A stretch of DNA of 64,000 nucleotides from Schistosoma haematobium (GCF_000699445.3 NC_067195.1:13576787-13640786), one strand, 5' to 3'; positions 34,502 to 47,095 are shown, numbered from the stretch's first letter. Translations and numbers: made by a program. The notes: generated by a model not told the origin, from the sequence alone.

Positions 34502-37095
34502 GACTTACTTACTTACTTACTTACGCCTGTTACTCCCAATGGAGCATAGGCCGCAGACCAGCATTCTCCAACCCACTCTGTCTTCGGCCTTCTTTTCCAG
34601 TTCCATCCAATTATTGTTCATTTTTCTCATGTCTATTTCCATTTCTCGGCGTAATGTGTTCTTTGGTCTTCTTCTTTTCCTTTGGCCTTTAGGATTCCAT
34701 GTGAGGGCTTGTCTTGTGACGCAGTTTGGTGCTTTCCCCTATGTGTGTCCTATCCACTTCCAGCAATTCTTCCTGATTTCTTCCTCCACTGGGATCTGGT
34801 TTGTTCTCTCCCACAGTTGGTTGTTGCTAATAGTGTCCGGCCGACGGATCCGAAGTATTTTGCGTAGATAACTGTTAATAAACACCTGTATCTTCTGGAT
34901 GATGGCTTTCGTAGTTCTCCAGGTCTCCGCCCAATACAGTAGAACTGTCTTGACATTTGTATTGAAAATCCTGACCTTGATGTTGGTTGACAGTTGTTTT
35001 GAGTTCCAGATGTTCTTCAGTTGTAAATATGCTGCTCTTGCTTTACCGATCCGCGCTTTCATATCTACATCAGATCCACCATGTTCATCAATGATGCTGG
35101 CCAGATATGTAAAGGTTTTTACATCTTCCAAATCTTCTCTGTCAATTGTGACTGGATTGGTGCATGCTGTGTTGTATCGGAGAATCTTGCTTTTCCCTTT
35201 GTGTATATTAAGACTTACTACTGCTGAGGCTGCTACCAAACTGGTCGTTTTCTCCTTCATTTGTTGTTGCGTTTGGGATAGAAGGGCCAGATCATCTGCG
35301 AAATGTGGATCGTCCAACTGCATCCTAGATGTCCATTGTATCCCGTGTTTTCTTTCAGATGTTGACGTCTCCATGATCCAGTCGATCACCAGGAGAAAGA
35401 GAAAGGGTGAGAGTAAGCAACCTTGCCTGACACCGGTCTTTACCTCAAACGAGTCTGTCAATTGTCCTCCATGCACAATTTTGCAGTTTAATCCATCATA
35501 GGAATTCTGTATGATGGTGACTATCTTCTGAGACACGCCGTAGTATCGAAGAAGTTTCCATAGTGTTGTTCTGTCCACGCCATCAAATGCTTTCTCATAG
35601 TCAATGAAGTTGATGTAGAGTGATGAATTCCATTCAATTGATTGTTCCACAATGATCCACAGAGTTGCGATTTGGTCTGTACACGATCTATCCTTACGGA
35701 ATCCTGCCTGTTGGTCACGAAGTTGGGCGTCTACGCAGTCCTTCATCCTGTTTAACAATATCCTGTTGAAGACTTTTCCCGGTATTGAGAGAAGAGTGAT
35801 GCCCATGTAGTTATCACACTTGCTGAGATCGCCTTTCTTTGGTATTATGACCAGAAGTCCTTCTTTCCAGTCTGTTAGTACTTGTTCCTCATCCCAAATC
35901 TTATTGAAGAGAATGTGGAGTATCCTTGCAGTTACCGCTACGTCTGCTTTTAGTTCCTCTGCTGGGATGCTGTCTGGTCATGCTGCTTTGCCACTCTTGA
36001 TTTGTCTGATGGCCATGCTGATTTCTTCAATTGTTGGTGGGCCGACATCGATCGGGAGGTCCGTGGGTGCTGCTTCGATGTTGGGTGGGTTCAGTGGAGC
36101 TGGTCGATTCAAGAGTTCATTGAAGTGTCCTACCCACCCAGTGTTGGTGATTACCTCGCCTTCCTTGTTTTTCACTGGTCGTTCTGGTTTGCGGCGATTT
36201 CCAGAGAGTTTCTTTGTTATGTCATACAGTTGTCTCATGTTTCCTTCACTTACAGCCCTTTCCGCCGCCATTGCTAAACCTTCCACATATTTACGTTTGT
36301 CGGTTCTGATGCTCCTCTTCACTTGCTTGTTGACTTCTGTGTATTCATCTTGTACCTTGGCTTTTTCTGCTCTTGTTCGACTGGTATTGATTGCCGCCTT
36401 CTTGTTTCTCCTTTCTTGAATCTTATCCAGTGTATCAACAGTGATCCATTCCTTGTGATGGTGCTTCTTGTGGCCCAGAACCTCGTGGTATGTTGAATTG
36501 ATTGCTTCTTTGGTCCCCTTCCAGTTACTCTCCATAGTAGTTCCTTCTCCATTGAGTAGATCATGAAAGGCCTGAAACTTGTTGCTGAGGACTATCTTGA
36601 ATTTGTTGAGTTTGTCAGTATCCTGAGGAAAAGCCGTATTGAACTTTTGTGATATTGTCCGCCCCGTTGTCCAGTACTTCTTGAGTTTCAATTTCATCTT
36701 GGCGACCAGAAAGTGATAATCTAATGCTGTATCAGCCTTTCTCTTGGTTCTCACATCCTCCATTGTTTTCCTGGACTTCTTATTGATGCAGATATGGTCG
36801 ATTTGGTTCTGTGTAGTATGGCCCAGTGAAGATCATATGGCTTTGTGTATGCGTTTATGTGGGAATATGGTGCCGCCTATGACCAGTTTATTGAAAGCAC
36901 ATAGGTTTGCAAATCTCCCACCATTTTCGTTCCTTTCTCCCAGTCCGTGTCGTCCCATGGTGTCTTCATATCCGGTGTTGTCCGTTCCAACCTTGGCATT
37001 GAAATCTTCCATCAGAATGGTCAGGTCCTTTGTTGGGCACTTCTCGACGATTGACTGCGGCAATCTCATGAGTAGCGTCCTTTGCAATAAGACTA
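34502..37095 (-). mobile_element. RTE-type non-LTR retrotransposon, 5-prime truncated, long single-frame ORF with three stops
   Basis: One frame runs from about 37089 to a TAA at 34517-34519, interrupted by TGA at 36833-36835, TGA at 35978-35980 and TAG at 34739-34741. Order: the end of the apurinic-type endonuclease (DFNAKVGTDN, GLGERNENGGR, NQIDHICINKK), a linker, then reverse transcriptase with [36 protein letters not shown] and the catalytic FADDLALLS, then a basic C-terminal region ending IGSNRRK. The final stop falls in the (TAAG)n tail (34502-34520). The 5-prime end is lost in mid-endonuclease. There is no 3-prime UTR, as is usual for RTE. Confidence 0.9.
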
Positions 37096-37099
37096 AGTA

Positions 37100-38080
37100 A
37101 TCAGTATTTCATGTGGAGCTTGCAAGCGTCACGAAGCCTTGTGGACTTATCAGTTACGAACAGAAATGAATAATCTAAAGCACTAAATATTTGACATTGT
37201 TGATGGTGTTGGGGTTGCTAGATCTCTAGAACTCACATGATAAATGTCTTATTTTGTAATTTTATTTTGAAAATTTTAATTTCTCGTTTTCGCTCATTTT
37301 CACGTTCATATCGTATTTCCTATTTGAGAGGACCTTAAATATCTGGTTCGTTGTCTCTTTTAATATGCTGTTTTGTAACCTTCCCCAAGGACATTTTCAT
37401 GCTGTATAAATACGCTTCAGTTGTGCTTGTTGTTGTTCGTGCTTGTGGCTGCTTGTGGAATATATTTCTCTCTCATCGGAATAGTTAGCTGATTTGGTCA
37501 TTGTGTCACTGAGTCTTTGTTCCGCTCGTAGATTTCGGTGAACTCGTAGTCTCTTCAAACACAGCATGTGGTTAATTCACCTGTTTTGAATTTAAAGCAT
37601 TATGTACAGAAGTTTCACGTTTTCATATTATTTAAACAAGAGGAACTTAGAAAGAATGGAGTTGGGTTAAAAAAGCCTATGATACGAAAGTTTATTGGTT
37701 TAATGTGATCTCTTTTATACTTTTTTGACATTGGATTCGTCATTATCTAAATAAAACCAATAATTACAATTTGATGAGTACTACGTTTAATTAATTAAAC
37801 TTTCTAGCCCTCTTAAACTACTTTATAGGTTCGAATTTAGTTCAGTCTAATTCAATTTTGTCATCGAGAAGAATTATAAGCACTGATATTATGAAAGTGC
37901 AACTCACTACTCGTACACGATTTCGGATAAGGTAAACAAATTAATATTTAATTCATCTTTGTATTGGTTGCTTGGATGTTCCCATTGATATTTAGGACTG
38001 GAATTGATAAGTCACTTATCGGCATACGTAAATCCCGTGCGGATTACAAGTAGTATAAGCTAAGATGATGGTGGCGCGAA
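37100..38080. other. Intergenic, nothing recognised
   Basis: AT-rich, with no supported coding frame or repeat. Confidence 0.4.
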
Positions 38081-38084
38081 CGTT

Positions 38085-38165
38085 TAACCTGTAGACAACG
38101 TGACTGGTTTATGACGGTGTTAATGTCTAACTTCAACCACGAAATTGATCCACCATTGTCTTCAG
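38085..38165 (-). repeat. Hammerhead SINE head only
   Basis: The minus strand reads the ...TTAGACATTAACACCGTCATAAACCA head with a mutated A box. The B box and ribozyme are missing. Confidence 0.45.
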
Positions 38166-38599
38166 TAAGCTGTTGCCTCACAAGAAGCCTACAAAAATGA
38201 GACGATTAATACAGTGGTGTTTTTCTAATTCTAATATCAGTTTCTCATGTGGAAAAGGGAAACAATCAAACTTTTGTCGTATCCACAGTTAATTGTATCA
38301 ATTCCCTGTAATTAGGTGTGAGGAAGAAAGTAGAAATATACGGGAAATCAAACTAATGTACGCAGAATACTTAGCTTAAAATTTATTAGGAAGTTGAGAA
38401 GTGTAAGTACTGAGATACTAAACCCTTAATATTTCAGTAGCTACATATTTAATAAAAAAAGACTTCGTAATTTGTATACATATATGAACTGAATGCTGAT
38501 AATTAAGATCTTAGAAAATAACTAGGAATATCAAAGCACCTTTCAGTGAAGTGAATATTAGGTGATATACGAATATTCGTCAATATTAAAACGAACAGA

Positions 38600-38720
38600 T
38601 TGACAAAAACTGGGCACAGAGTTCAACATTGATTTCGATCATTACCCTGAAGTCCAGCCAAGTGCTCTGGACGAAACGTTGGAATTATTTGAATTACAAT
38701 CGCCGAGATTATTTCAAATA
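38600..38720 (+). repeat. Hammerhead-like motif with 6-bp stem II, core two bases short
   Basis: CTGAA, then GTCCAG (38652-38657), a 9-nt loop, CTGGAC (38667-38672) and GAAACG. The perfect stem II followed by GAAAC is hammerhead-like, but the CUGANGA core lacks two bases. A Penelope-like terminal repeat is a possible source (inference). Confidence 0.35.
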
Positions 38721-38989
38721 TAATTTTCACATATAATGATTAACTCATATGTTCCCAGGTTTTTAATAAGTACTGGCATCTGTAGTACAGAACGACTACT
38801 GATCGGTAATTATTCAATAACATATGCTGATGATACTTAGGAACGGTTTTCCAGCTTCACTGAGAAAATTGATCTATAGACATGGTAATGGAATATAGCC
38901 AAGATATACAATATTTTCAGAGATTTTGTCCTTCAGTGGGTTTTCCGACTGACTACTCAAGGTTACTGTTATGACTTTATGTCCGGCTT

Positions 38990-39400
38990 TTTATCACGTG
39001 ATTTATCCACCAATCAAAATATGACTTATACAATCTTAGCACTGTGCCAAAACCAACGGCAATCGACCGGTATGGGCAGTCTAGCGTCCTTATTGGTCCC
39101 ATGTTCACCTAGCCCGTCCACTTGAGTCCAGAACACCAATACCAACTTCCACTATGCGAATCATTTATTTCAGACATACTGAGTTCATATATCAACCATA
39201 CAGACCGCAGCGCACCATAAAATAGGAAATAACATTTGTACACAATAGAGCGGAAAGTGGCTGTAGACGTGGGAGGCAGTAGTCAATAAACTGAACATAG
39301 CTTAAGAAAAATAAATCATACAATAATAAATTATAGGTCAAAATAAAGCTTATAACAAGGGGAATATAAATATACATAATCTAATTGTTGAATAATTATA
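38990..39400 (-). repeat. LTR-like repeat, inverted copy
   Basis: On the minus strand it is clearly similar to 40900-41280: TTTTATGGTGCGCTGCGGTC, a TATA-like ATATATGAACTC, an AATAAATGATTC polyadenylation signal and TTGGTATTGGTGTTCTGG. The TATA and polyA signals suggest an LTR. No primer-binding site or end repeats were identified. Confidence 0.45.
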
Positions 39401-40204
39401 CCATAAGAATATATAGATAATATTAGTCAATTAATATGTCTCAGAAGTTACTCGTGATTTAATCTTCGCTCGGATATAACAGTTACACGCACTTTAACAG
39501 AGTGTGGTTTCGATATTTTGATGCTCAGAAGAGATGCTTACGTTGGCCACCAAGAACGTTATTTACTTGTGATATTATTAGGTCAACTGCTAAGGGAATG
39601 AAAGCATACACGTCAAGGTGAATCATAGTGTTTGGTACAATATATGTTTCATTGAACAGAATGCATTGTAATAATTTCTAATTGGGTAACGGGTGATGAC
39701 CTTGTCAAACATCAACTTGTTTCGTAGTGTTTTTATGATTGAAGTCACATGATGAATCACAAAACAATTTTTTAGACCAATGTCCAGCAAGTAGTTCAAT
39801 TAGACCCGATTTGTTACATTTGTCGTAATATAGATAGGGTGAAATTTCAAACTTTCAGGATGGAACGTTAATTCCATTGACTGTGATTACAGGATGTCTC
39901 GTATGTAATACCCTGCAGTAGAAAGATGCGTTTTCCCCAAGAGATAACTAAACGGTTTCCAACTTTTTCTGTATGACAGTACTATGGTCATCATATTAAC
40001 CCCGACATTTCTACTTTGTAATCCTTTCTCTGTATGACAATTCCGTGCAGATATTTTGGTGAATTCTACTTATACTGATATAATTAGTACGTAGCAGCAG
40101 TCGGAAGTGAAATGCTTGCCAGCAGAAGATTGAGAAGATTGGATTGAAGATAACAAGACGGGAAATACAGAGCTTTTGGAATAAAAACAAAAGGAATCCG
40201 TGAC

Positions 40205-40455
40205 CAGTGGAGTTCAGTCCGTATTGGGTGTCGGATAGTTACTCACCAAAGACAATGGAAGATGGTTCCACAATGTCATGTATTGACTGATGTTAGGTAT
40301 TAATACAGTTGGATGCCGACTCAATGGTCTAGATGTTAGGTGATCATATTCGAAAATGAATGTTCTGAGTTTATCGGAATGAGGACTGCTGAGGAGTCGG
40401 ATAGCAGGACGAAGCAGACGTCCAGCGCTACCAGGTTTTCAGTGGTGTTCTTAAT
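40205..40455 (+). repeat. Hammerhead SINE, damaged ribozyme
   Basis: Leader ACCAGTGGAGTTCAGTCCG and head GTTGGATGCCGACTCAATGG as in the 10.6 kb copy. The B box is lost. The hammerhead keeps CTGAGGAGTC but has GAAGC for GAAAC and a weak stem II. Confidence 0.6.
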
Positions 40456-40899
40456 CCTAATGATACTGATAGATTTGTTATGTTACTGGAAATACGCTCT
40501 TGTGATATCAAAAATACTATACCGCTGCAAAAAGTATAAGCCAAAAGCGTATTTGTGAATTATTAATAGCCATTTTAATATACCAGTATAGATTTAATTA
40601 ATTTTATTATTGAACTAACTTATTATTGCATTGTGTTTCTTGCATGCAACCAGAGTGTCGTAATTAAATGGTTGAGTAACATAATCCAATTCGTCTGAAT
40701 TCTGTTGTAATAAATTGACGGTTCGAAAATTAGTTGATAGCGAATTCGCAAGTATTCTGTGATTTGTCCAACTCAATACGATCCATGCTACCTGTTATAT
40801 CCCGATAAGAATTATGGATGGTAATTCTTGGGATCCATTTATGGACCAAAACTATGAGTATATTTTTATCGTATGATTGTTATGTAATTAAACTGCTCA

Positions 40900-41280
40900 T
40901 ATTCATGTCCCTGTTATTATGAGTTTTATTTTGACCTATGAATTATTATACGATTTACCATTCCTGAGTTATGGCTTGTCTATTAATTACTATCTCCCTC
41001 ATTCACAGCCACTTTTGGCCAAATATTGTACAAACGTTATTTTCTATTTTATGGTACGTTGCGGTCGCTTTGATTGGTATATAAACCCCGTATGTTTGAA
41101 ATAAATTATTCATATTTCAGAGGCTGAGATTGGTATTCTGGGCTTAACTGGCTGGGCTAGACAGGAAGCGAGACCAATCAAGACTCTAGGCTGCTCGCAC
41201 GTGTTTTATGCATCACTGGTTCGATCGATAATTCGCTGCTCTCGGATTGGCTGTGTCGTCGCGTTATCCAATGACGAATA
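40900..41280 (+). repeat. LTR-like repeat, direct copy
   Basis: Partner of 38990-39400. It has TATATAAACCCC, AATAAATTATTC and GGTATTCTGGGC. GC rises after 41140. A TTATNGTACGTTGNGGTCG phrase is shared with the gypsy LTR region near 57295. It ends next to the Mutator-like gene. Confidence 0.45.
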
Positions 41281-41466
41281 ATATTGTCCGACCGGCCATT
41301 TTTTTTTTAAAAAAATTTTCCACCCCCAAATTACAATATTTTTCATCCCGTGTTTCGTCCAATGAAATGGCTAGTTTCAAAACTTAGATTTAATTGGTTA
41401 GTTATGTCTTGAAAATTGTTATAAATTATCAGTACTTGTCGACGAAGCACAATTTCAATCGTCATT

Positions 41467-42952
41467 ATGGAGCAGGGTAACGTGCTGAGTACAAGCGCTG
41501 GTGTTTCTCACGTAACGGAAATGGAGGAAGTCTTTTTGACTACCTTGTTTCTGGTTGCGTTTCCATCGGTTGAAGCGTTAAAGACCACTATCACAAATTT
41601 TGAAAGATCGACTTACAGTCATTATGTGAGAGAGTCGCATATTGGCAGAGATCAAAAATCGTACATTAAATTTGTGTGTTGGCGAAATGGGCGTATAAGA
41701 TCTCGCGGTTCGTCACAACGTATTGGACGGAGGAGGTAATTTGGTAAATTGTTTTATAATTTTTTTAACGAAGGGCTTCTATGAACACCCAATGTCCGGC
41801 CTTTATGTTTTGTAAGATTATAGACGGCTATTGGACTGTTGTACGTGGGAATGTACATCACAATCACGAGTGCAATTCCCTGAGGTACCAAGGTAATTCA
41901 TGGGTGCGCAGGTTAACGGATGGGGAGTTTGAAACTGTGAGACCGCTGCTGATTTCCGGTACCGCTGCATTCCACATAAAGAATTTTGCTTACCAATCTT
42001 ATGGGAAATGTCTGACCGACCAAGATGTCTGTAATATGCGGTACAAAGTGTTCTCACACGCGAACCTTCCTGGTACGGAATTTGCCAATTCATAATGTAC
42101 ACTATAGGTGATTACGGGAAATTGAAAGCTCACATAACATCCTTGGGTGGGCTTTGCGAATACGAATTGGACGATGAGAACTGTCTATCGTATTTCTTCT
42201 TCATGACTGCTGAGCAAGTGAATTTGGCCGGTCACTTTTGTGACGTAATTGGTTTTGACGGGACGTACAAAACGAATAACGAGAACGTCCATTTATATCA
42301 AGTCGTTGCCCTGGATATGAATTTTAAGGCAATACCCATGTGCATTACCTTTTAAGTCGCGAAACGTCAACATTCATTTCTGCATTCCTGCGTTTTTTCC
42401 AACGGTGTACCAACAGTCGACAGCTGGTAGGCATTGTGACCGATGATTCACCTGCAATTGCTGCTGCTATTACGCAGGTGTATCCGGATGCACACCATAT
42501 TCTGTGTCGCGTACACCTTGTTCGAAATGTGATAAAGAGGGTAAGTGTTTCGTTCATTAACATTAACCCAGTAACCGTTATTGTAGAGGGTGCGATCAGA
42601 AATTGTACAACTGTTCTTTCGCCTCATGTTCACTCGAACGGTTGAAAGGTAAATCAAAATCATGCAACGAGGAACTGTTGATTTGGATGAAACGCTCAGT
42701 AACGATGAGGAGGAAGTAATTTCTATTAACTCCGAAGAATTAACTGAACGGGACATAGAAAATGAAGAAGAGGATGACGAGAATCGACTCTGCGACATCT
42801 GTAATCTTGCGCAGCCTCCGTGTGAAACCGGTGATGCGGTTGGTTGGGTTTTCTGTAGATGTGAAGCAATGTTTCATACCTTCTGTGCCTACGACCCATC
42901 GCCGAACGTACGAGCAGTGCACTGTCCTATCTGTGGCGCCATTACAAACTAA
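41467..42952 (+). CDS. Mutator-like transposase gene with RING-like finger, frameshifted
   Basis: Exons joined by short GT-AG introns: 41467-41735, 41774-42072, 42108-42540, 42587-42648, 42700-42952 (introns 38, 35, 46 and 51 nt). All junctions keep frame except for an apparent 1-base deletion near 42350. Order: a FAR1/WRKY-GCM-type zinc finger (CW...CPAF...GNVHHNHEC), then the MULE core with the first acid in IGFDGTYKTN (D codon 42257) and the second in GIVTDDSPA (42442), then HILCRVHLVRN. An acidic linker leads to CDIC...WVFCRC..MFHTFC...CPICG, a RING-like finger. The third catalytic acid and a SWIM finger, expected after the MULE core, are not visible. Schistosome MULEs (Curupira-type) are the closest known group (inference). 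Terminal inverted repeats were not resolved. Confidence 0.75.
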
Positions 42953-43189
42953 TAGTGACGACGTCCGACCGCGAGAACGAGTGAAGGCCCTTTTGAGGGC
43001 CACCCACAATTTGATTTCCATTATTTTTTATCTACTACTTTTCCGCGGCAAAGGTCAAGTGATTAAGCACTTATTAATGTCTCATGAATTCAGATATCCC
43101 TTAGAGATTAATAATGGAAAAGCGATTATCGCTCATGTATTCGTAAACTTGTTTCTAACGTTTATTAGATATAAAGGTTAAGAAAACTT

Positions 43190-45300
43190 AGACAAGATTT
43201 TGTCATCTAACGAAGACTAATCTAGTAATTTTTTATTTAAAATAATGTGATTACTGTTCATGTTTTAGTAACACTTTTGTAAACTATCTAATAATAGTAC
43301 ATTTTAGTCAATTTTAATAAGAATATTGCAATATAGTGAAAATTCTAATTTGCTCATTAGGTCAATAAGTTTCTGAGAACATTTATTAGTGATTATCATT
43401 ACGAAGATAAATGTGATTAAAGCTCATAGAGAAGTAAACATAATGAAGAAAATTGTTTTCCTTATGAATAAAATAATGACATTAGAAAACAAGTTGAAAC
43501 CATCATCATTGAAATGATTCATGTGATAAAAGGTCATATAGTAAGTGTAAAAAGAAATAAGAATATTAGCTGTTTCATGAATACAAAATGCAAGAATTTC
43601 ATATTCCGGTTTTATATTAAAAGTACCAGAACTATGCGTACGTAAGAAGTACTTCTGATCGTAAATTAAGCCTCCATTGTTATTCATAACTACTGATTAT
43701 ATCACCGTATTCATTTGCACACCTCTTCAACTATTTATTACTGGTACAATCACATTGTACCAGTTAAAAATTCCCTTAAAATATTCAAAAATAAAAAATA
43801 ATTTAGCAAACAATCGTTTTCATTAACTTCATCATCACACTATACAGTTATTAGTCCATAATTTTAATATTTTATAAAGTCCAAAAATAAGGCATGACAT
43901 TTATGAATTTGACAATGTAATGTGTTAACAATGGTTAACGTTTACATCTGTAACGATATATATATTTACAAATTAAAAAGGTCATTCACTAAAGGTCGGG
44001 ATGATTTGCAGTAAAGTGTTCAGTCACAATAAGTGACTAAGCATTATAGGAAAATTGAAACTGCAAAAAATTTTGTGTCAATGAAATACATAGTACAAGA
44101 ATTGAATCTTTTCAATTGACATAATAATAATAATAATAATAAGGAAAATAAATAAGAATAGCATTGTAAATGTTCATTGATACAGTTGACCTTATTCATA
44201 TTTATACGTTTAAAGACGATAGATATTTGTTGAGTCAGTCAGACGACGTAGGCTTGTTCATTTACACTTCATGAAACTGATATTTCAAATGCTTGTCAAA
44301 AATGGTTACATTCGTTATGTCTAGATATAGTTCAGGTTTCATATTACGGCGGTTAACAATATTCACACATGACTGATTAAACACACTAGTTCTTATTACG
44401 ACCAAAAAAAAATAATTTTAAAATAAAGAACTACAAATAATTTACAAGTGAAAATAATGAACCGTTTCAATGGATTTCCAAATTAACCACATTCAACTCT
44501 AACGTTGTCTAATTCTCATTATGAATGACCATTTACAAAATAATCGTTTACTAAATATTAAGTGTCTATTTCGGAAAATTTATTACTACTTTCATATACT
44601 GTCAAAGTCAGTTCATTAAATGATGGTCTATGGTTGCTTCACCTGAATTATAAATATTGCAACCAGTAAGTTATCATAATGATTTATTGATATGTTGATT
44701 TCTTTTTCCCATTAACACACCGTGTGTTACAATAAAACCTATGCACACACTTTGGTGATAATTTGTTTATTAATTTGGTATTAAATATTTGACTACCGAC
44801 CTCATTCAGTAATCACTATTATCAAATATTCAAACCGGTTTTCAGTTGCTTTTTCAAAAAAACTTTCTTTTACTGAGATACATATAATTATTCGTGTTAA
44901 GATAACTAACGACTTCAATTCAAGGTACACTTCATCGGAAAACAAAAATTGATCCCAATACACATTCACTAACAGTAGGATTGCACGGTAATGCAATTAA
45001 GTTGGTGTCTTTTTCTTCAAAAGTCTAAATTTTTTTCAAGACTAAGATTACACAAAAAAAATTATTCATTATCATTAAATTTCAAATGTAAAAAATGAAA
45101 ATTCTGACATCCAATCACAGCTCCAGATGCGATTTCGATTTCAACTAATCAGATTACAAAGATGAACAGTTTACGACCAATCACAAAATTATTAAAGGTA
45201 ACAAAATGTTTGTTCATTATCACTTGAGCACACACTTGCAAAACAAGTCCACCAATCAACGATACCTAAATTTTTCATTCACACCCCACAATTTTTTTAA
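43190..45300. other. AT-rich, no gene; possibly the 3-prime part of the Mutator-like element
   Basis: No supported frame. The right end (45250-45331) has a CCACCCC/GGGGTGG block, an A run and GGCCGGTC, reminiscent in reverse of 41288-41335 (GACCGGCC, A run, CCACCCCC). This could be the paired ends of the transposon, but no target duplication was found. There are small (AAT)n and (AT)n tracts at 44121-44140 and 45640-45650. Confidence 0.25.
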
Positions 45301-45399
45301 AAGGGGTGGTAAGGAATCATATAGGCCGGTCACTTAATGTCAACCCCAATGTACAGGGTACACAGGATCACAAGTTATAACACTATCAACTATATAATA

Positions 45400-46500
45400 T
45401 TTAGGAAAGCATTTTCTATCTGTCTCGAAAACGTAAATTTCATTGTCCATCGGAGCTTTATGATGTAGGTCATCATACATTAAAAGGACTCATTTTTAAC
45501 ATCAAAACCAATCAATTACTTTATCCATTAGTCTAAAAACTAACTGAAAACTAAACGTTGGCTATTTCAAAAGCTTTTTCAAGATTTGATGTTTCTAGAC
45601 CATGAGTTTTTTGACAGGTTTTCTGTTTGTGGGATTATATATATATATGAATTAGCAATTTACTTCTTGGGTTGATAAAAAGTAAGTAAAGTAGGACAGA
45701 TTATCACCATCTCAAAAACTATACGTTTAGGACCTACTACTATTATAATTTATGTTTTGAAATATCTTATTTAGGTGTTTATCAGATTTGATAATATCAT
45801 GAATTGCCTACCCATACTGTATGAAAACAAAGCTGTCATTACAGTGGGAATATTGTATTAGATGTTTACTCAAATGTGTAAAAAGGATAACTATGTCGTT
45901 ACTAAAATGTAATTTATCTCGTAAGAACCCTAATGGTCTCATGCTTATTCATTGAGCACTTATGTTTCTGGAAAATAAAGACTGAAGATAGTTGAATAGA
46001 TGGGTATAAGATAAAAACCACAATGGCCCTCTCTAAAGGAATTATGTAATGAGTCCAGGTTCACTTTTGATTATTAGAACGTAATCTGTATTGAAGGTAG
46101 TAAATATTGAATGACTTAATATTTGGAAATTTTAATATACTAAGCTTAATCTGTATCTTGCTGCATTTCGTTATGAGATTTGTTTAAAGAAAGACATGAC
46201 CCATGATCTTCCGTTCTGTTTTCGAATACCACATAGAATGACACAATGAGTATGGCTCACAAATACACTACTGCACAAATATGCTACTTGTTCTTAATCA
46301 TCCACTGTCACAATAACAGAACTCTAATATATTTGCTGTCGATGTTTACAGATCACAGTGATATCCTCACTACATGCTTCATCTGGATACACATCTTGGA
46401 TTATAGAAATTACAGTTGGAATTACTAACTACTCATAATTGTGGATTACCAGACCGAAAGAAACTCGAACACGCCAATTTTAGCTTGAGGGATTCGGTCA
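45400..46500. other. Intergenic, nothing recognised
   Basis: AT-rich with only short random frames. Confidence 0.4.
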
Positions 46501-46509
46501 CAAGAAACA

Positions 46510-47095
46510 AAATGCACTCACGTAGTAGGCGCCCTTCCGATCGAAATCGCTGCAGAAGTCGATAATTTAATCGATCAAGTGCCGGAGCAAAACCTATATG
46601 ATAAATTAAAAGCAGAAGTCATTCAACACACATTAGCGTCTGACGAAAAAAGAATACAACATTTAATAACAGCAAGTGATCTAAGAGATAGGAAACTTTC
46701 AGAACTCTTAGGATATGTGAAGCAATTAGTCGGTTCATATAAGTTAGATAGAGTTTTATTGGAACAAATGTAGCAACAACGGTTATCACATAATGTAAGT
46801 CAGGTTCTCATCGTGTCAAGAGTTAGTTGATATGTCAAATAAGCTTGCAGCATGACAAACAACTATATCCACTGTTTACGTCAGACGAGCTAGATCAGTT
46901 TTAATAAAAAAGCCGTCTTCGAGACAACATTCTAGATCTGTTGGTACAATTAAATGTATGGCACAAAAGCGCAGAAATGAACAAGACTTTGCAAATTTAT
47001 ATCATACAACAATGAGAATCAGGGAAATGCGGAAGCCAGACAGTAATGGCGGTGGCTATTTTTGGTCAATCAAAAAGCCGCCTCTTGCGTGAGGA
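46510..47095 (+). mobile_element. Ty3/gypsy-like gag remnant
   Basis: The frame around 46520-46773 reads LPIEIAAEVDNLIDQVPEQ, then DKLKAEVIQHTLASDEKRIQ and LLEQM. This is the capsid-type gag seen in schistosome gypsy elements of the CsRn1 group. A stop at 46771 replaces what should continue (QQRLSHNVSQVLI in the same frame). Later parts have several stops. Confidence 0.55.

Noticed and set aside
34899..36419. Plus-strand ORFs of about 200 aa (34899-35501 and 35820-36419)
   Set aside because: They are antisense shadows of the RTE reverse-transcriptase frame.
42762..43181. 139-aa ORF overlapping the RING-like exon
   Set aside because: It is a different frame over the conserved cysteine-rich frame, with no motif.
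41288..45331. Clear terminal inverted repeats of the Mutator-like element
   Set aside because: GACCGGCC and an A-run/CCACCCC block occur at both sides, but the match is short, no target duplication was found, and the left side overlaps the LTR-like repeat.
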